Origin: Clostridium_Z sp040797585
GTDB lineage: Bacteria; Bacillota; Clostridia; Clostridiales; Clostridiaceae
Length of the DNA stretch: 13,937 nt
Direction: 5' to 3'
Assembly (NCBI RefSeq): GCF_040797585.1
Contig: NZ_JBFNEO010000060.1
Location: 1-13,937, forward strand
The notes under the pieces: model-generated
What the model was told of the DNA's origin: nothing
What the model saw: only the letters and a program-made list of their open reading frames with translations
The model's database searches: none
Shown here: piece after piece, positions 1 through 6,427 of the stretch
Position numbering within the stretch: position 1 is the stretch's first letter
How the letters are laid out: every line of letters starts with the position of its first letter
Made by a program: the position numbers and the translations under genes

Positions 1-2
1 AT

Positions 3-1043
3 ATAGATTTAAGCACTGAAACAATAATACCAAAAAATCCAAATCAAAATTCAGCTAATAACTATATCCCCATATTAATAGATAAAATTTTATCTGATAA
101 TAACATACGTAATTTTACTGTTAACAGTTATAATTCTCAAGTTATTAAAACCATACTTAATATTTTATCTACTGCTAAGTCATATGATGAATCAGCTATT
201 TCTGGTTATTCAACTAATGAATTTATAGAGCAATTTGATTGTATTTCTAATCAATTACTTGAATCTCAAAAAATTGCTCAAGATAAACACCATGGATTCA
301 CTCAAATAAAGAAAGGTAGTTTAATTCAATCTGTATTAGAGATAACTAATGGATATATATACCTATTAGCGTTAGTTGATCATAATAAATTCTTAGATGA
401 AAACGACTTATCTGATAAGAATGGATTGCCATACGAAAAAGCTGCATTTAAATCAGCATTAATATATACAGATAATAGTTATAACATAGAAAAAATATCA
501 TTAACAGATAATAACCAAAAAATTTCTGAATATTGGTATGAAACTTTCCTTGATCTTAATGAGGCTAAAAGCGATAAACTTAATACTAAACATGCTCATA
601 CATTAATAGGACAAGTTATTTCTAATTGCTTAAAAACTAAATATCCTGCTGATAATTCTAACTTTAAAAATGCACTTAACTCATACTTTTTTAATAAACC
701 AAATTTTAAATTTGATGATTGTGTAGATTTTCTTTTTGAAAATTATGAGCCTATTAATCCTAATCTAGATATTGATGTTGTAAAATCGAAAGTCAAGGAT
801 ATGGCCTCTAGGGCATCCTTTGATAAATTTTTTACTATTGATAAAAAAGAAATTAAAAGCAAACTCTCACCAACATATGAGCTAAATGAAAAAATTAAAT
901 TGAAATTTAATTGTCCACTTGATAAGATTAAGGAAAAGATATATGTTATGGAAATAGATGGTGGTGAAAAAGTTCTAGCCATAGAATCCGTAGATTTAAA
1001 AATTCTAAAACAATTCAACTTTAAAAATATTAATTTAGAATAA
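3..1043 (+). CDS. Nucleoid-associated protein, NdpA/YejK-like (5' end outside window)
   Basis: The frame is open from the left edge to the TAA at 1041-1043 and gives 346 residues, so the start lies left of the window; the TTG at 426 is internal and has no ribosome site. I assign it, from remembered family pattern only, to the 37-kDa nucleoid-associated family (PF04245; E. coli YejK is about 335 residues). Supporting points are length, the central KGSLIQSVLEI strand region, the acidic FLDENDL turn, the YEKAAFKSALIY strand and the helical C-terminal half with ISEYWYETFLD. Family members bind DNA; their biochemical role is poorly defined. It sits one base before the next gene's SD region, so the two are probably co-transcribed and translationally coupled. 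It could instead be an unrelated two-domain cargo protein with a similar fold pattern. Confidence 0.6.
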   Translation: MDLSTETIIPKNPNQNSANNYIPILIDKILSDNNIRNFTVNSYNSQVIKTILNILSTAKSYDESAISGYSTNEFIEQFDCISNQLLESQKIAQDKHHGFTQIKKGSLIQSVLEITNGYIYLLALVDHNKFLDENDLSDKNGLPYEKAAFKSALIYTDNSYNIEKISLTDNNQKISEYWYETFLDLNEAKSDKLNTKHAHTLIGQVISNCLKTKYPADNSNFKNALNSYFFNKPNFKFDDCVDFLFENYEPINPNLDIDVVKSKVKDMASRASFDKFFTIDKKEIKSKLSPTYELNEKIKLKFNCPLDKIKEKIYVMEIDGGEKVLAIESVDLKILKQFNFKNINLE

Positions 1044-1046
1044 AAT

Positions 1047-1053
1047 GGAGGTG
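1047..1053 (+). promoter_or_regulatory. Ribosome binding site that decides a TTG start
   Basis: GGAGGTG at 1047-1053 is a near-perfect anti-SD match. It overlaps the first ATG (1045) and nearly abuts the second (1054), leaving TTG 1060 at the usual spacing of six bases. The upstream gene's stop ends at 1043, so the site allows coupled re-initiation. Confidence 0.75.
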
Positions 1054-1059
1054 ATGCAT

Positions 1060-2562
1060 TTGAATATAAAAGATTTTTATACTAAGAATATTGTTTCTTC
1101 TAGTAATTTTGAGATTACAGAAGAACACGAGAATGTAAAAGAATATAGTATAATAATACAATCTAAAGACATAAATAAGATTTCAGCTGCATCACTTACA
1201 CAGCTTTTTAATCTTATAGGTGCTAGAGATAGGCTTTCTTTAACTTTAACTATTGATGATGGTGATAGTTTTTTTTTAGATGATATACACTTAAGCGATG
1301 ATTTTGTTGATCAATTTAAAATGTTATATAGTATAAAAGAAAATTTCTGTAAATCAAAAATAGTTATATATAAAAATACTAATAAAAATACAGTAAGTAT
1401 ATATGATTTAAAGTTATTTTCAAATCATTTATTTAATACTGATTTAAATGATTTATTATTATTACTTTATAACCTCAAGCAAAATAAGTCCACAATATTT
1501 GATATATTAAATACTGAGGGTATATTATTTTATTCAGATTTATTTTGTTTTAAAAGTACTGATATATTAAATACTAATACTTCTGAATCTAATAATATTT
1601 CTATAATTAAACGTGACTCAGTTTGTACTTTTCTTAGCAATGACTCTTTTGATTTTTCACCAAATGAGTTTTATTTTTCTGGTAACATAAATGATTCAAA
1701 TCTTATAAAACTATTTGATTGTTTAAATGTAATATTTTCCTTTATATTTATTTTTGATGTATCTAAAATAATAAATAATGATGTATTATTAAAACTTAAA
1801 GGTTATAAAACTTCAGATTTTAAATTAAACTTTCAAAATTTAAAATCCGAAAATCTTAATAACTTTGTTTCCTATTACCCAATTGTTAATTGGATTTATA
1901 ATGATGGTAATGTTATTGATAAGATTGGTATATGTAGGAACATACTATCTCTATATTTAATTAATAGTTCTAATCTTTATGTTGATAATTCAATCTTAGG
2001 AGCCATTGAATCAAATTATAGTATTTATTTAAAAGAAAATGTAGAAAAATATATAGAATTAAAATCTAAAGTTATTGAAAACTTAATTTCTATCAATCAA
2101 AATCTTAATAATATTGCTGACAATATCACTGAAAATTTAGGAAAGAACCTTTTAGCCATAATAACTTTTTTTGTTACTATAACTGTTATGAACTCATTAA
2201 ATGATAAAAGAGTTGAAAATATTTTCACCGTTGATATCTCCATAATTTCTATACTATTGATAGTTTTATCTTTAATATTTTTAATTATAACTAGATTTGA
2301 AATTAATTGTAAACTCAATAAGTTAAAGACATTATATAGTAGATTTAAAGATAGTTATTCAGATATACTAGTGAAAAAAGATATAGATAATGTATTTAAA
2401 GATGATTTTTATTTTAAAAGCGATTTAAACGAAGCCAACAAAAAAATAAAGTTTTATACAATTGCATGGATAGTTATATTATTAATATTATTTATAGGAA
2501 CTATATTATTATCTAGAAACTATCTAATTAAACTTCTAATTAGATTTCTTATAGGAATATAA
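1060..2562 (+). CDS. Uncharacterised membrane-anchored protein, partner of the NdpA-like gene
   Basis: I do not recognise this family. The frame opens at ATG 1045, but the strong ribosome site GGAGGTG is at 1047-1053, inside that start, so TTG 1060, six bases past the SD, is the likely start (500 residues). ATG 1054 is too close to the SD. Residues 1 to about 325 are soluble-looking, rich in Asn, Asp, Ser and Leu, with no motif I can name. About 325-360 is a helical, coiled-coil-like stretch. Hydrophobic segments follow at about 364-378, 391-412 and 466-485, and then a short basic-hydrophobic tail; a charged loop of about 50 residues separates the last two. There is no N-terminal signal, so a cytosolic sensor-like domain anchored by its C-terminus is the simplest layout. 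Overlap with the preceding gene's end region suggests one unit. Function is unknown; membrane effector of a defence or regulatory pair is inference only. Confidence 0.75.
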   Translation: MNIKDFYTKNIVSSSNFEITEEHENVKEYSIIIQSKDINKISAASLTQLFNLIGARDRLSLTLTIDDGDSFFLDDIHLSDDFVDQFKMLYSIKENFCKSKIVIYKNTNKNTVSIYDLKLFSNHLFNTDLNDLLLLLYNLKQNKSTIFDILNTEGILFYSDLFCFKSTDILNTNTSESNNISIIKRDSVCTFLSNDSFDFSPNEFYFSGNINDSNLIKLFDCLNVIFSFIFIFDVSKIINNDVLLKLKGYKTSDFKLNFQNLKSENLNNFVSYYPIVNWIYNDGNVIDKIGICRNILSLYLINSSNLYVDNSILGAIESNYSIYLKENVEKYIELKSKVIENLISINQNLNNIADNITENLGKNLLAIITFFVTITVMNSLNDKRVENIFTVDISIISILLIVLSLIFLIITRFEINCKLNKLKTLYSRFKDSYSDILVKKDIDNVFKDDFYFKSDLNEANKKIKFYTIAWIVILLILFIGTILLSRNYLIKLLIRFLIGI

Positions 2563-2588
2563 GCACTTAGTTGATTATATTCCTATAA
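2549..2588 (+). terminator. Hairpin terminator overlapping the stop codon
   Basis: TTATAGGAATATAA (2549-2562) pairs perfectly over 14 bp with TTATATTCCTATAA (2575-2588), with a 12-base loop. The stop codon of the membrane protein gene (2560-2562) lies inside the stem. The following T-tract is weak (TCTTT), so termination may be partial or the hairpin may mainly stabilise the mRNA 3' end. Confidence 0.55.
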
Positions 2589-2717
2589 TCTTTAAAATCA
2601 TATCCTCATACATTTCTTCTTATCCGTAAGCTCTTTAAGCTATTCTTACAAAATTCCAATATAACTTTTATGTAATCCTACAAACTTGCATTTTACCAAA
2701 CATATATTTGCATATTT

Positions 2718-2726
2718 TGTTATAAT
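2718..2726 (+). promoter_or_regulatory. Extended -10 promoter for the immA-like/integrase unit
   Basis: TGTTATAAT at 2718-2726 is a TGn-TATAAT extended -10 element, 33 bases before the ATG at 2760. No good -35 box lies 17 bases upstream (AAACAT at 2698-2703), as is allowed with an extended -10. It would transcribe the peptidase gene and the integrase gene together. Confidence 0.55.
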
Positions 2727-2759
2727 ATGTCTTACTAACAACATTTTAGGGGTGAGATT

Positions 2760-3182
2760 ATGGATGACTTATTTTTTATTGCAAACAAAAACAATATTCT
2801 CATAGAATATCATTATTTTCCTGAAAATATATTAGGTTTATATTATAAAAATGACTTATTACCACCTGTAATAGGGCTTAACAAATCTCTATTATATAAT
2901 CCTAAACTACATAATTGTGTATTAGGTGAAGAACTTGGACATCACTTTACCTCTTCTGGAAATCATTTATATAAGACAACTTATCAAGATAAGCTTATTA
3001 TTGGTAAGGATGAATATAAAGCCATGGCATGGGCCTGTAATTATTTAATATCAAATGATATACTTAGAAGCCTTATTAATAAGGGATACACAGAATATGA
3101 AATATGTGATTACTTTAAGGTAACACATGAATTTTTAAAATATAAATTTTATTTTCTTCGCTGTAAGGAGGTTGCTATTTAA
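2760..3182 (+). CDS. ImmA/IrrE-family metallopeptidase
   Basis: Predicted small cytosolic metallopeptidase of 140 residues, of the type that cleaves a repressor to derepress a mobile element (ImmA of ICEBs1) or a DNA-damage regulator (IrrE). The motif core is VLGEELGHH at residues 54-62: Glu58 and His61 match the E and second H of HExxH, but the first His is Glu57. I remember this EELGH variant as common in clostridial and phage members, so it need not mean loss of activity. Glu85, in an EYKAMAWA helix, is a candidate third ligand region. Start ATG 2760 follows AGGGGTGAG. The stop TAA (3180-3182) is followed at once by the integrase ATG, so the two are coupled. The usual ImmR-type HTH repressor gene is not adjacent and not in the window. 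Confidence 0.8.
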   Translation: MDDLFFIANKNNILIEYHYFPENILGLYYKNDLLPPVIGLNKSLLYNPKLHNCVLGEELGHHFTSSGNHLYKTTYQDKLIIGKDEYKAMAWACNYLISNDILRSLINKGYTEYEICDYFKVTHEFLKYKFYFLRCKEVAI

Positions 3183-4304
3183 ATGAGAGGGAGTATACGA
3201 AAAAGGGGTTCTTATTGGGAATATTCTTTAGATTTAGGAAAGGATCCTATAACTAATAAACGTTTAAGAAAATCTAAGAGTGGTTTCAAAACTAAAAAAG
3301 AATGTGAGAAGTCATTAAATGAGCTTATATTCCAGGTTGAGAGTGGAGCTTATACTAAATTTGAAAAAATGAATTTACATAGTTTTCTAAACCATTGGTT
3401 AGATATTTATAGTAGTAATATAGCTCTTTCTACTAAAGAAAGATATAATCAATTAATAAATAATATTTTAGATTATGAGATAAAACTAAAAAATATTGAT
3501 GATATAAGACCATTTCATTTACAAGAACTTTATAAAGATATGCTAAGAGATAATAATATTAGTCCTAATACTATAATAAAAGTCCACAGATTGCTTCATA
3601 AGGCATTTAAATGTGCTGTACAATGGCAAATGCTTTATGTGAATCCATCTGCTGTTATATCGCCTCCTAGAGCTATAAAAACTGAAATGAATGTATGGGA
3701 TATGGATACTTGTATGAAATTCTTGGATTTAATAAAGGATTCTACTTTATATCTTCCTTATCTTTTGGCCATAACTTCTGGTATGAGACAAGGGGAGATA
3801 GCTGCTCTTAAATGGCAGGATATAGACTTTAAAAATGAAGTTATTTCAGTTCAGCGAGCTTTTATGAAGGTAAATAATAAGTTCATACTAAAAGAACCTA
3901 AAAGTTCTAAATCTAAGCGTTCCATATACCTATTTGATATAACATCTAAAGTTCTAGAAAATCATTTTAATACTCAAAAGAAAATAAAGAGTTTAAATAA
4001 ATCCACTTATAATGATGAAGATTTTGTTTTGTGCTGGGAAAATGGTACTCCTTATAGACCTAGATACTTTAATGAGTTATTTCAGAAATCTATAAAAAAA
4101 CATGAATTTCCTAAAATAAGATTTCATGATCTTAGACATTCTCATGCTACTTTTCTTCTTTCTAATAATACTAATGCTAAAATTGTTTCAGAAAGGCTTG
4201 GACATAGTACCATAAGTATTACACTAGATACATATAGTCATGTCCTTCCTAATATTCAAAAAGAAGCCCTGAAGGATGTAAATGCTTTAATTCCTATTAA
4301 ATAA
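3183..4304 (+). CDS. int: Tyrosine site-specific integrase
   Basis: Integrase of 373 residues that would insert and excise the element at the tRNA-Sec gene. Domains: an N-terminal arm-binding segment of the AP2-like type (about 1-50, with RGSIRKRGSYWEYSLDLG and a KSKSGFKTKKE turn), a SAM-like core-binding domain (about 65-165), and a catalytic domain (about 170-365). Catalytic residues are visible: Arg202 in SGMRQGE, a Lys-rich beta turn around 240-246, His315-x-x-Arg318 in HDLRH, His341 in LGHS and the nucleophile Tyr351 in DTYSHV. The set is complete, so the protein should be active. It starts on the base after the peptidase stop; the SD AAGGAGG is at 3165-3171, 11 bases away, a little long, which fits coupling. 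The attachment junction lies 137 bases past the stop. This is the layout of Firmicute prophages and ICEs. Confidence 0.95.
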   Translation: MRGSIRKRGSYWEYSLDLGKDPITNKRLRKSKSGFKTKKECEKSLNELIFQVESGAYTKFEKMNLHSFLNHWLDIYSSNIALSTKERYNQLINNILDYEIKLKNIDDIRPFHLQELYKDMLRDNNISPNTIIKVHRLLHKAFKCAVQWQMLYVNPSAVISPPRAIKTEMNVWDMDTCMKFLDLIKDSTLYLPYLLAITSGMRQGEIAALKWQDIDFKNEVISVQRAFMKVNNKFILKEPKSSKSKRSIYLFDITSKVLENHFNTQKKIKSLNKSTYNDEDFVLCWENGTPYRPRYFNELFQKSIKKHEFPKIRFHDLRHSHATFLLSNNTNAKIVSERLGHSTISITLDTYSHVLPNIQKEALKDVNALIPIK

Positions 4305-4333
4305 GTGACGACATTTTGCCGACAAACCATATA

Positions 4334-4362
4334 TAAATATATAGTTTTATACTATATATTTA
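4334..4362 (+). terminator. AT-rich hairpin after int, next to the attachment site
   Basis: Bases 4334-4345 pair with 4351-4362 over 12 bp (TAAATATATAGT / ACTATATATTTA) with a five-base loop. A T-rich stretch (4369-4375) follows after a short gap. It may end integrase transcription before the tRNA junction, or be part of the integrase arm-site region; the AT content makes chance pairing easier. Confidence 0.4.
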
Positions 4363-4441
4363 CACTACCTTTTTAAAATAAACCCAGTGATACCAATAGT
4401 TCATATAGTTATGTTTAATTATATTATATACTATTTGCGAC

Positions 4442-4506
4442 CTTCAAAACCGTGTTGTGGTGCTAAGACCACCATGGGTGGGTTCGATTCCCACATATTC
4501 CCGCCA
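4442..4506 (+). tRNA. selC: tRNA-Sec (selC) 3' fragment, attachment junction (attR)
   Basis: This is the 3' part of a tRNA only. Seen: anticodon loop CTTCAAA (4442-4448) with UCA anticodon; ACCGT (4449-4453), which should be the 3' anticodon strand; a long variable arm with GTGGT/ACCAC (4457-4461/4468-4472); a T arm GTGGG-TTCGATT-CCCAC (4478-4494); an eight-base acceptor strand ATATTCCC (4495-4502), discriminator G and encoded CCA. UCA anticodon, long variable arm and eight-base acceptor strand identify tRNA-Sec. The preceding GCGAC (4437-4441) cannot pair with ACCGT, and the expected acceptor 5' strand GGGAATAT is absent from the intergenic region upstream. The 5' half has therefore been replaced by element DNA, and the shared att core begins no earlier than 4442. 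The fragment is not functional by itself; the rebuilt gene should be at the other end. Confidence 0.88.
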
Positions 4507-4513
4507 CTGATAT

Positions 4514-4552
4514 AAAAAGCTTTAGAAAGATTTATACTTTCTAAAGCTTTTT
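4514..4552 (+). terminator. Terminator of the original tRNA-Sec gene
   Basis: A perfect 16-bp stem (4514-4529 with 4537-4552, core AAGCTTTAGAAAG) with a seven-base loop, followed by TATTTTTAT. It begins eight bases after the CCA end, so it is the native selC terminator, left on the chromosomal side of the junction. Confidence 0.85.
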
Positions 4553-4582
4553 ATTTTTATTTATATATTAAAACTTCATCTA

Positions 4583-4697
4583 GAACCTATATATAGGGTT
4601 CCTTATCCAATATGATATACATGGATAAAGCGATTGATATTAAAGGATTTTTCACTATGTATATATTAAAATTCAATTTAGGAACCTCTATATAGGG
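4583..4697. repeat. Inverted-repeat segment adjoining repeat copy A
   Basis: CCTATATATAGGGTTCC (4586-4602) recurs inverted, with two or three changes, as GGAACCTCTATATAGGG (4681-4697), enclosing about 78 bases. Inside, TTATCC (4603-4608) faces GGATAA (4622-4627). Its right end shares TATAGGG with the left end of copy A, so the two form a compound palindromic block filling most of the 300 bases between selC and ychF. Confidence 0.55.
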
Positions 4698-4795
4698 TTT
4701 TTGATTCAAAACTTATCTTATTCACTACTTAAACTCCAAGGTTTTAAAGGAGTTAAGTACATGTATAAGTTAAGATTCAAGATAAAAACCCTATA
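4691..4795 (+). repeat. Palindromic intergenic repeat, copy A
   Basis: This 105-bp segment begins TATAGGGTTTTT and ends AAAAACCCTATA, with further internal arm similarity, so it can fold into a long imperfect hairpin. It matches the reverse complement of 9936-10039 at about 90 % by eye (roughly ten differences including one gap). It has no open reading frame. MITE-like or clostridial REP-like element is the best description. Confidence 0.8.
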
Positions 4796-4822
4796 GCTTC
4801 TTTATTAATTAAATACATTAAC

Positions 4823-4858
4823 AAAAAAGAACCCTTAAAATATTAAGAGTTCTTTTTT
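4823..4858 (-). terminator. Terminator of ychF
   Basis: Bases 4823-4838 pair with 4843-4858 over 16 positions with a tiny loop. The single non-Watson-Crick position is a G-U pair on the minus-strand transcript but an A-C mismatch on the plus strand, which supports use by ychF. The minus-strand transcript ends in six U residues. Confidence 0.8.
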
Positions 4859-4859
4859 A

Positions 4860-5957
4860 TTAAACATTGAATCTAAACTGTACAACATCTCCGTCTTTCA
4901 TTATATATTCTTTACCTTCTAATCTATAGCAACCTTTTTCCTTTGCTGCCGATTCTGATCCACACTCTAATAAATCATTATAAGAAACAATTTCAGCTCT
5001 TATAAATCCTCTCTCTATATCTGAATGTATCTTACCTGCTGCTTGTGGTGCCTTTGTACCTTGCTGTATAGTCCAAGCTCTAACCTCTTGTACTCCAGCT
5101 GTTAAAAAGCTCATAAGTCCTAAAAGCTTATAACTCTTTCTAACTAGTTTATCTAATCCTGTTTCTTCAAGTCCATACTCTGAAAGCATTGCCATTTTTT
5201 CTTCATCATCTAAAGTAGATAGCTCTTCTTCTATTTTTGCACTTATTATTACAACCTCTGAATTTTCTGCCTCTGCATACTCTTGAATCTTTTTTACATA
5301 TTCATTCTCAAGATTTCCTTCCATTAGGTCATCTTCTGATATATTTGCTACATATAAAACTGACTTAGATGTTATTAAGAATAAAGAGTCTATAAATTCT
5401 TTTTCATCTTCTGTAGCTTCTAGAGTTCTTACTGGCTTTCCAGCCTCTAAATGAGCTTTCATGTTTTCCATTATCGCATATTCAGCTTTAGCTTTTTTGT
5501 CTCCTGATCTTACAAGCTTTAAAGTTTTTTCCATTCTTCTCTCTAAAATCTCTAAATCTGAAAATACAAGCTCTAAATTTATAGTTTCTATATCTCTTAT
5601 AGGGTCTACAGATCCATCAACATGGACAACATTTTCATCACTAAAGGCTCTTACTACGTGAACTATAGCAGAAACTTCTCTTATATGAGATAAAAACTTA
5701 TTTCCAAGTCCTTCCCCTTTACTAGCTCCTCTAACAAGACCAGCAATATCATAAAATTCTATAGCAGTATAAACCTTTCTCTTTGTGTTATACATTTTCT
5801 CAAGAACATCTAATCTCTTATCTGGAACACTTACAACTCCAACATTAGGCTCTATAGTGCAAAAGGGATAGTTTGCAGATTCTGCCCCTGCCTTAGTTAT
5901 TGCATTAAATAAAGTACTCTTACCAACATTAGGTAACCCAACTATTCCAAGTTTCAT
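4860..5957 (-). CDS. ychF: Ribosome-binding ATPase YchF
   Basis: Obg-family P-loop protein of 365 residues, the usual length for YchF/Ola1. It binds the ribosome and hydrolyses ATP rather than GTP, and acts in translation and stress responses in the cytosol. Seen: P-loop GLPNVGKS (7-14), switch/G3 region DIAGLVRGASKGEGLGNKFL, and the altered G4 motif NISE in place of NKxD, the change linked in this family to ATP preference. A coiled-coil helical insert follows G3, and a C-terminal TGS domain ends in GDVVQFRFNV. ATG 5957 is preceded by AGGAAAGGAA. It is monocistronic: own promoter upstream and own terminator at 4823-4858. It is a single-copy housekeeping gene marking the chromosomal side of the selC insertion. 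Confidence 0.97.
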   Translation of the reverse strand: MKLGIVGLPNVGKSTLFNAITKAGAESANYPFCTIEPNVGVVSVPDKRLDVLEKMYNTKRKVYTAIEFYDIAGLVRGASKGEGLGNKFLSHIREVSAIVHVVRAFSDENVVHVDGSVDPIRDIETINLELVFSDLEILERRMEKTLKLVRSGDKKAKAEYAIMENMKAHLEAGKPVRTLEATEDEKEFIDSLFLITSKSVLYVANISEDDLMEGNLENEYVKKIQEYAEAENSEVVIISAKIEEELSTLDDEEKMAMLSEYGLEETGLDKLVRKSYKLLGLMSFLTAGVQEVRAWTIQQGTKAPQAAGKIHSDIERGFIRAEIVSYNDLLECGSESAAKEKGCYRLEGKEYIMKDGDVVQFRFNV

Positions 5958-5996
5958 CTATGTACATTCCTTTCCTTTTTAAGTATATCCTTTAAA

Positions 5997-6025
5997 ATTA
6001 TACTCTAGAGACCCATGTATTTCAA
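5997..6025 (-). promoter_or_regulatory. Sigma-A promoter of ychF
   Basis: On the minus strand TTGAAA (6020-6025) and TATAAT (5997-6002) are separated by 17 bases, a near-consensus housekeeping promoter. Transcription would start near 5990, giving a leader of about 30 nt before the ychF ATG. Confidence 0.8.
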
Positions 6026-6393
6026 CTCTTAAGTTAAGTTATATCTTTAAAATCATTTATAGAATATCTTAACTATAAATATATTTTATTCTAAAAGTAT
6101 AATAAACCTTTAAGTAAACTTCTTATACTTCTATATAATTAATTAATAAAATTTATATTGTCATTGTTTTATTCACCTATTATAATATTCATAATATTAG
6201 TATAAATATCATCATTAATCTAAGAATATTAATAAAAGTTTATTAATAACACAATAACTCTTATGCTTAAATGTTAAATTAAGAGAACATAGAAATATTA
6301 TACTAACACTAATGCAAGGAGTTAAACCACCATAGCAATGGCTTAAAGTTATTATTATGGGTGATTATTATAAAAACTTATATGCTTACTTTT
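6026..6393. other. AT-rich spacer between ychF and speE
   Basis: No gene is supported here. It is extremely AT-rich with many TAATA/TATTA runs. The only less AT-rich part is about 6311-6363, which holds an AAGGAG at 6316-6321 followed by two tiny frames (ATG 6337, stopping after two codons; ATG 6357, 13 codons without a ribosome site) and a weak CACCATA/TATGGGTG pairing. I see no recognisable riboswitch or protein. Confidence 0.4.
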
Positions 6394-6399
6394 TATAAT
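6394..6399 (+). promoter_or_regulatory. Possible -10 box for speE
   Basis: TATAAT at 6394-6399 lies 29 bases before the speE ATG, leaving a short leader that contains the SD ATGGAGG (6414-6420). No convincing -35 box is seen 16-18 bases upstream, so the promoter is weak or activator dependent. An alternative -10-like TATTAT is at 6296-6301. Confidence 0.35.
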
Positions 6400-6427
6400 T
6401 TTCAAATATAGATATGGAGGTTTTATT

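Larger units (their letters stand above)
1..4506 (+). mobile_element. Right end of an integrated element in the tRNA-Sec gene (partial)
   Basis: Seen: a tyrosine integrase gene and an ImmA-like peptidase gene sit directly beside a tRNA-Sec gene that lacks its 5' half; upstream are two very AT-rich accessory genes, and beyond the tRNA fragment come housekeeping genes. Known: tyrosine integrases commonly recombine within tRNA genes, and their gene usually lies next to one attachment site. Inferred: the element occupies at least 1-4441 and continues left of the window. No structural phage genes, conjugation genes, relaxase or excisionase gene are visible, so whether it is a prophage, an ICE or a small satellite island is open. 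Confidence 0.8.

Noticed and set aside
426..1043. Gene starting at TTG 426
   Set aside because: The frame is open to the left edge without a stop and there is no ribosome site at 426; the protein is a 5'-truncated 346-residue fragment.
4441..4506. Complete tRNA gene
   Set aside because: No 5' acceptor, D arm or pairing 5' anticodon strand exists upstream; only the 3' part is present.
5461..5661. Plus-strand frame inside ychF and similar antisense frames in speE, the hut genes and the methyltransferase gene
   Set aside because: They are shadows of well-supported genes, without ribosome sites or family features.
6311..6400. Short leader peptide or riboswitch before speE
   Set aside because: The frames are 2 and 13 codons with poor ribosome sites, and no known riboswitch core is recognisable; pairing is weak.
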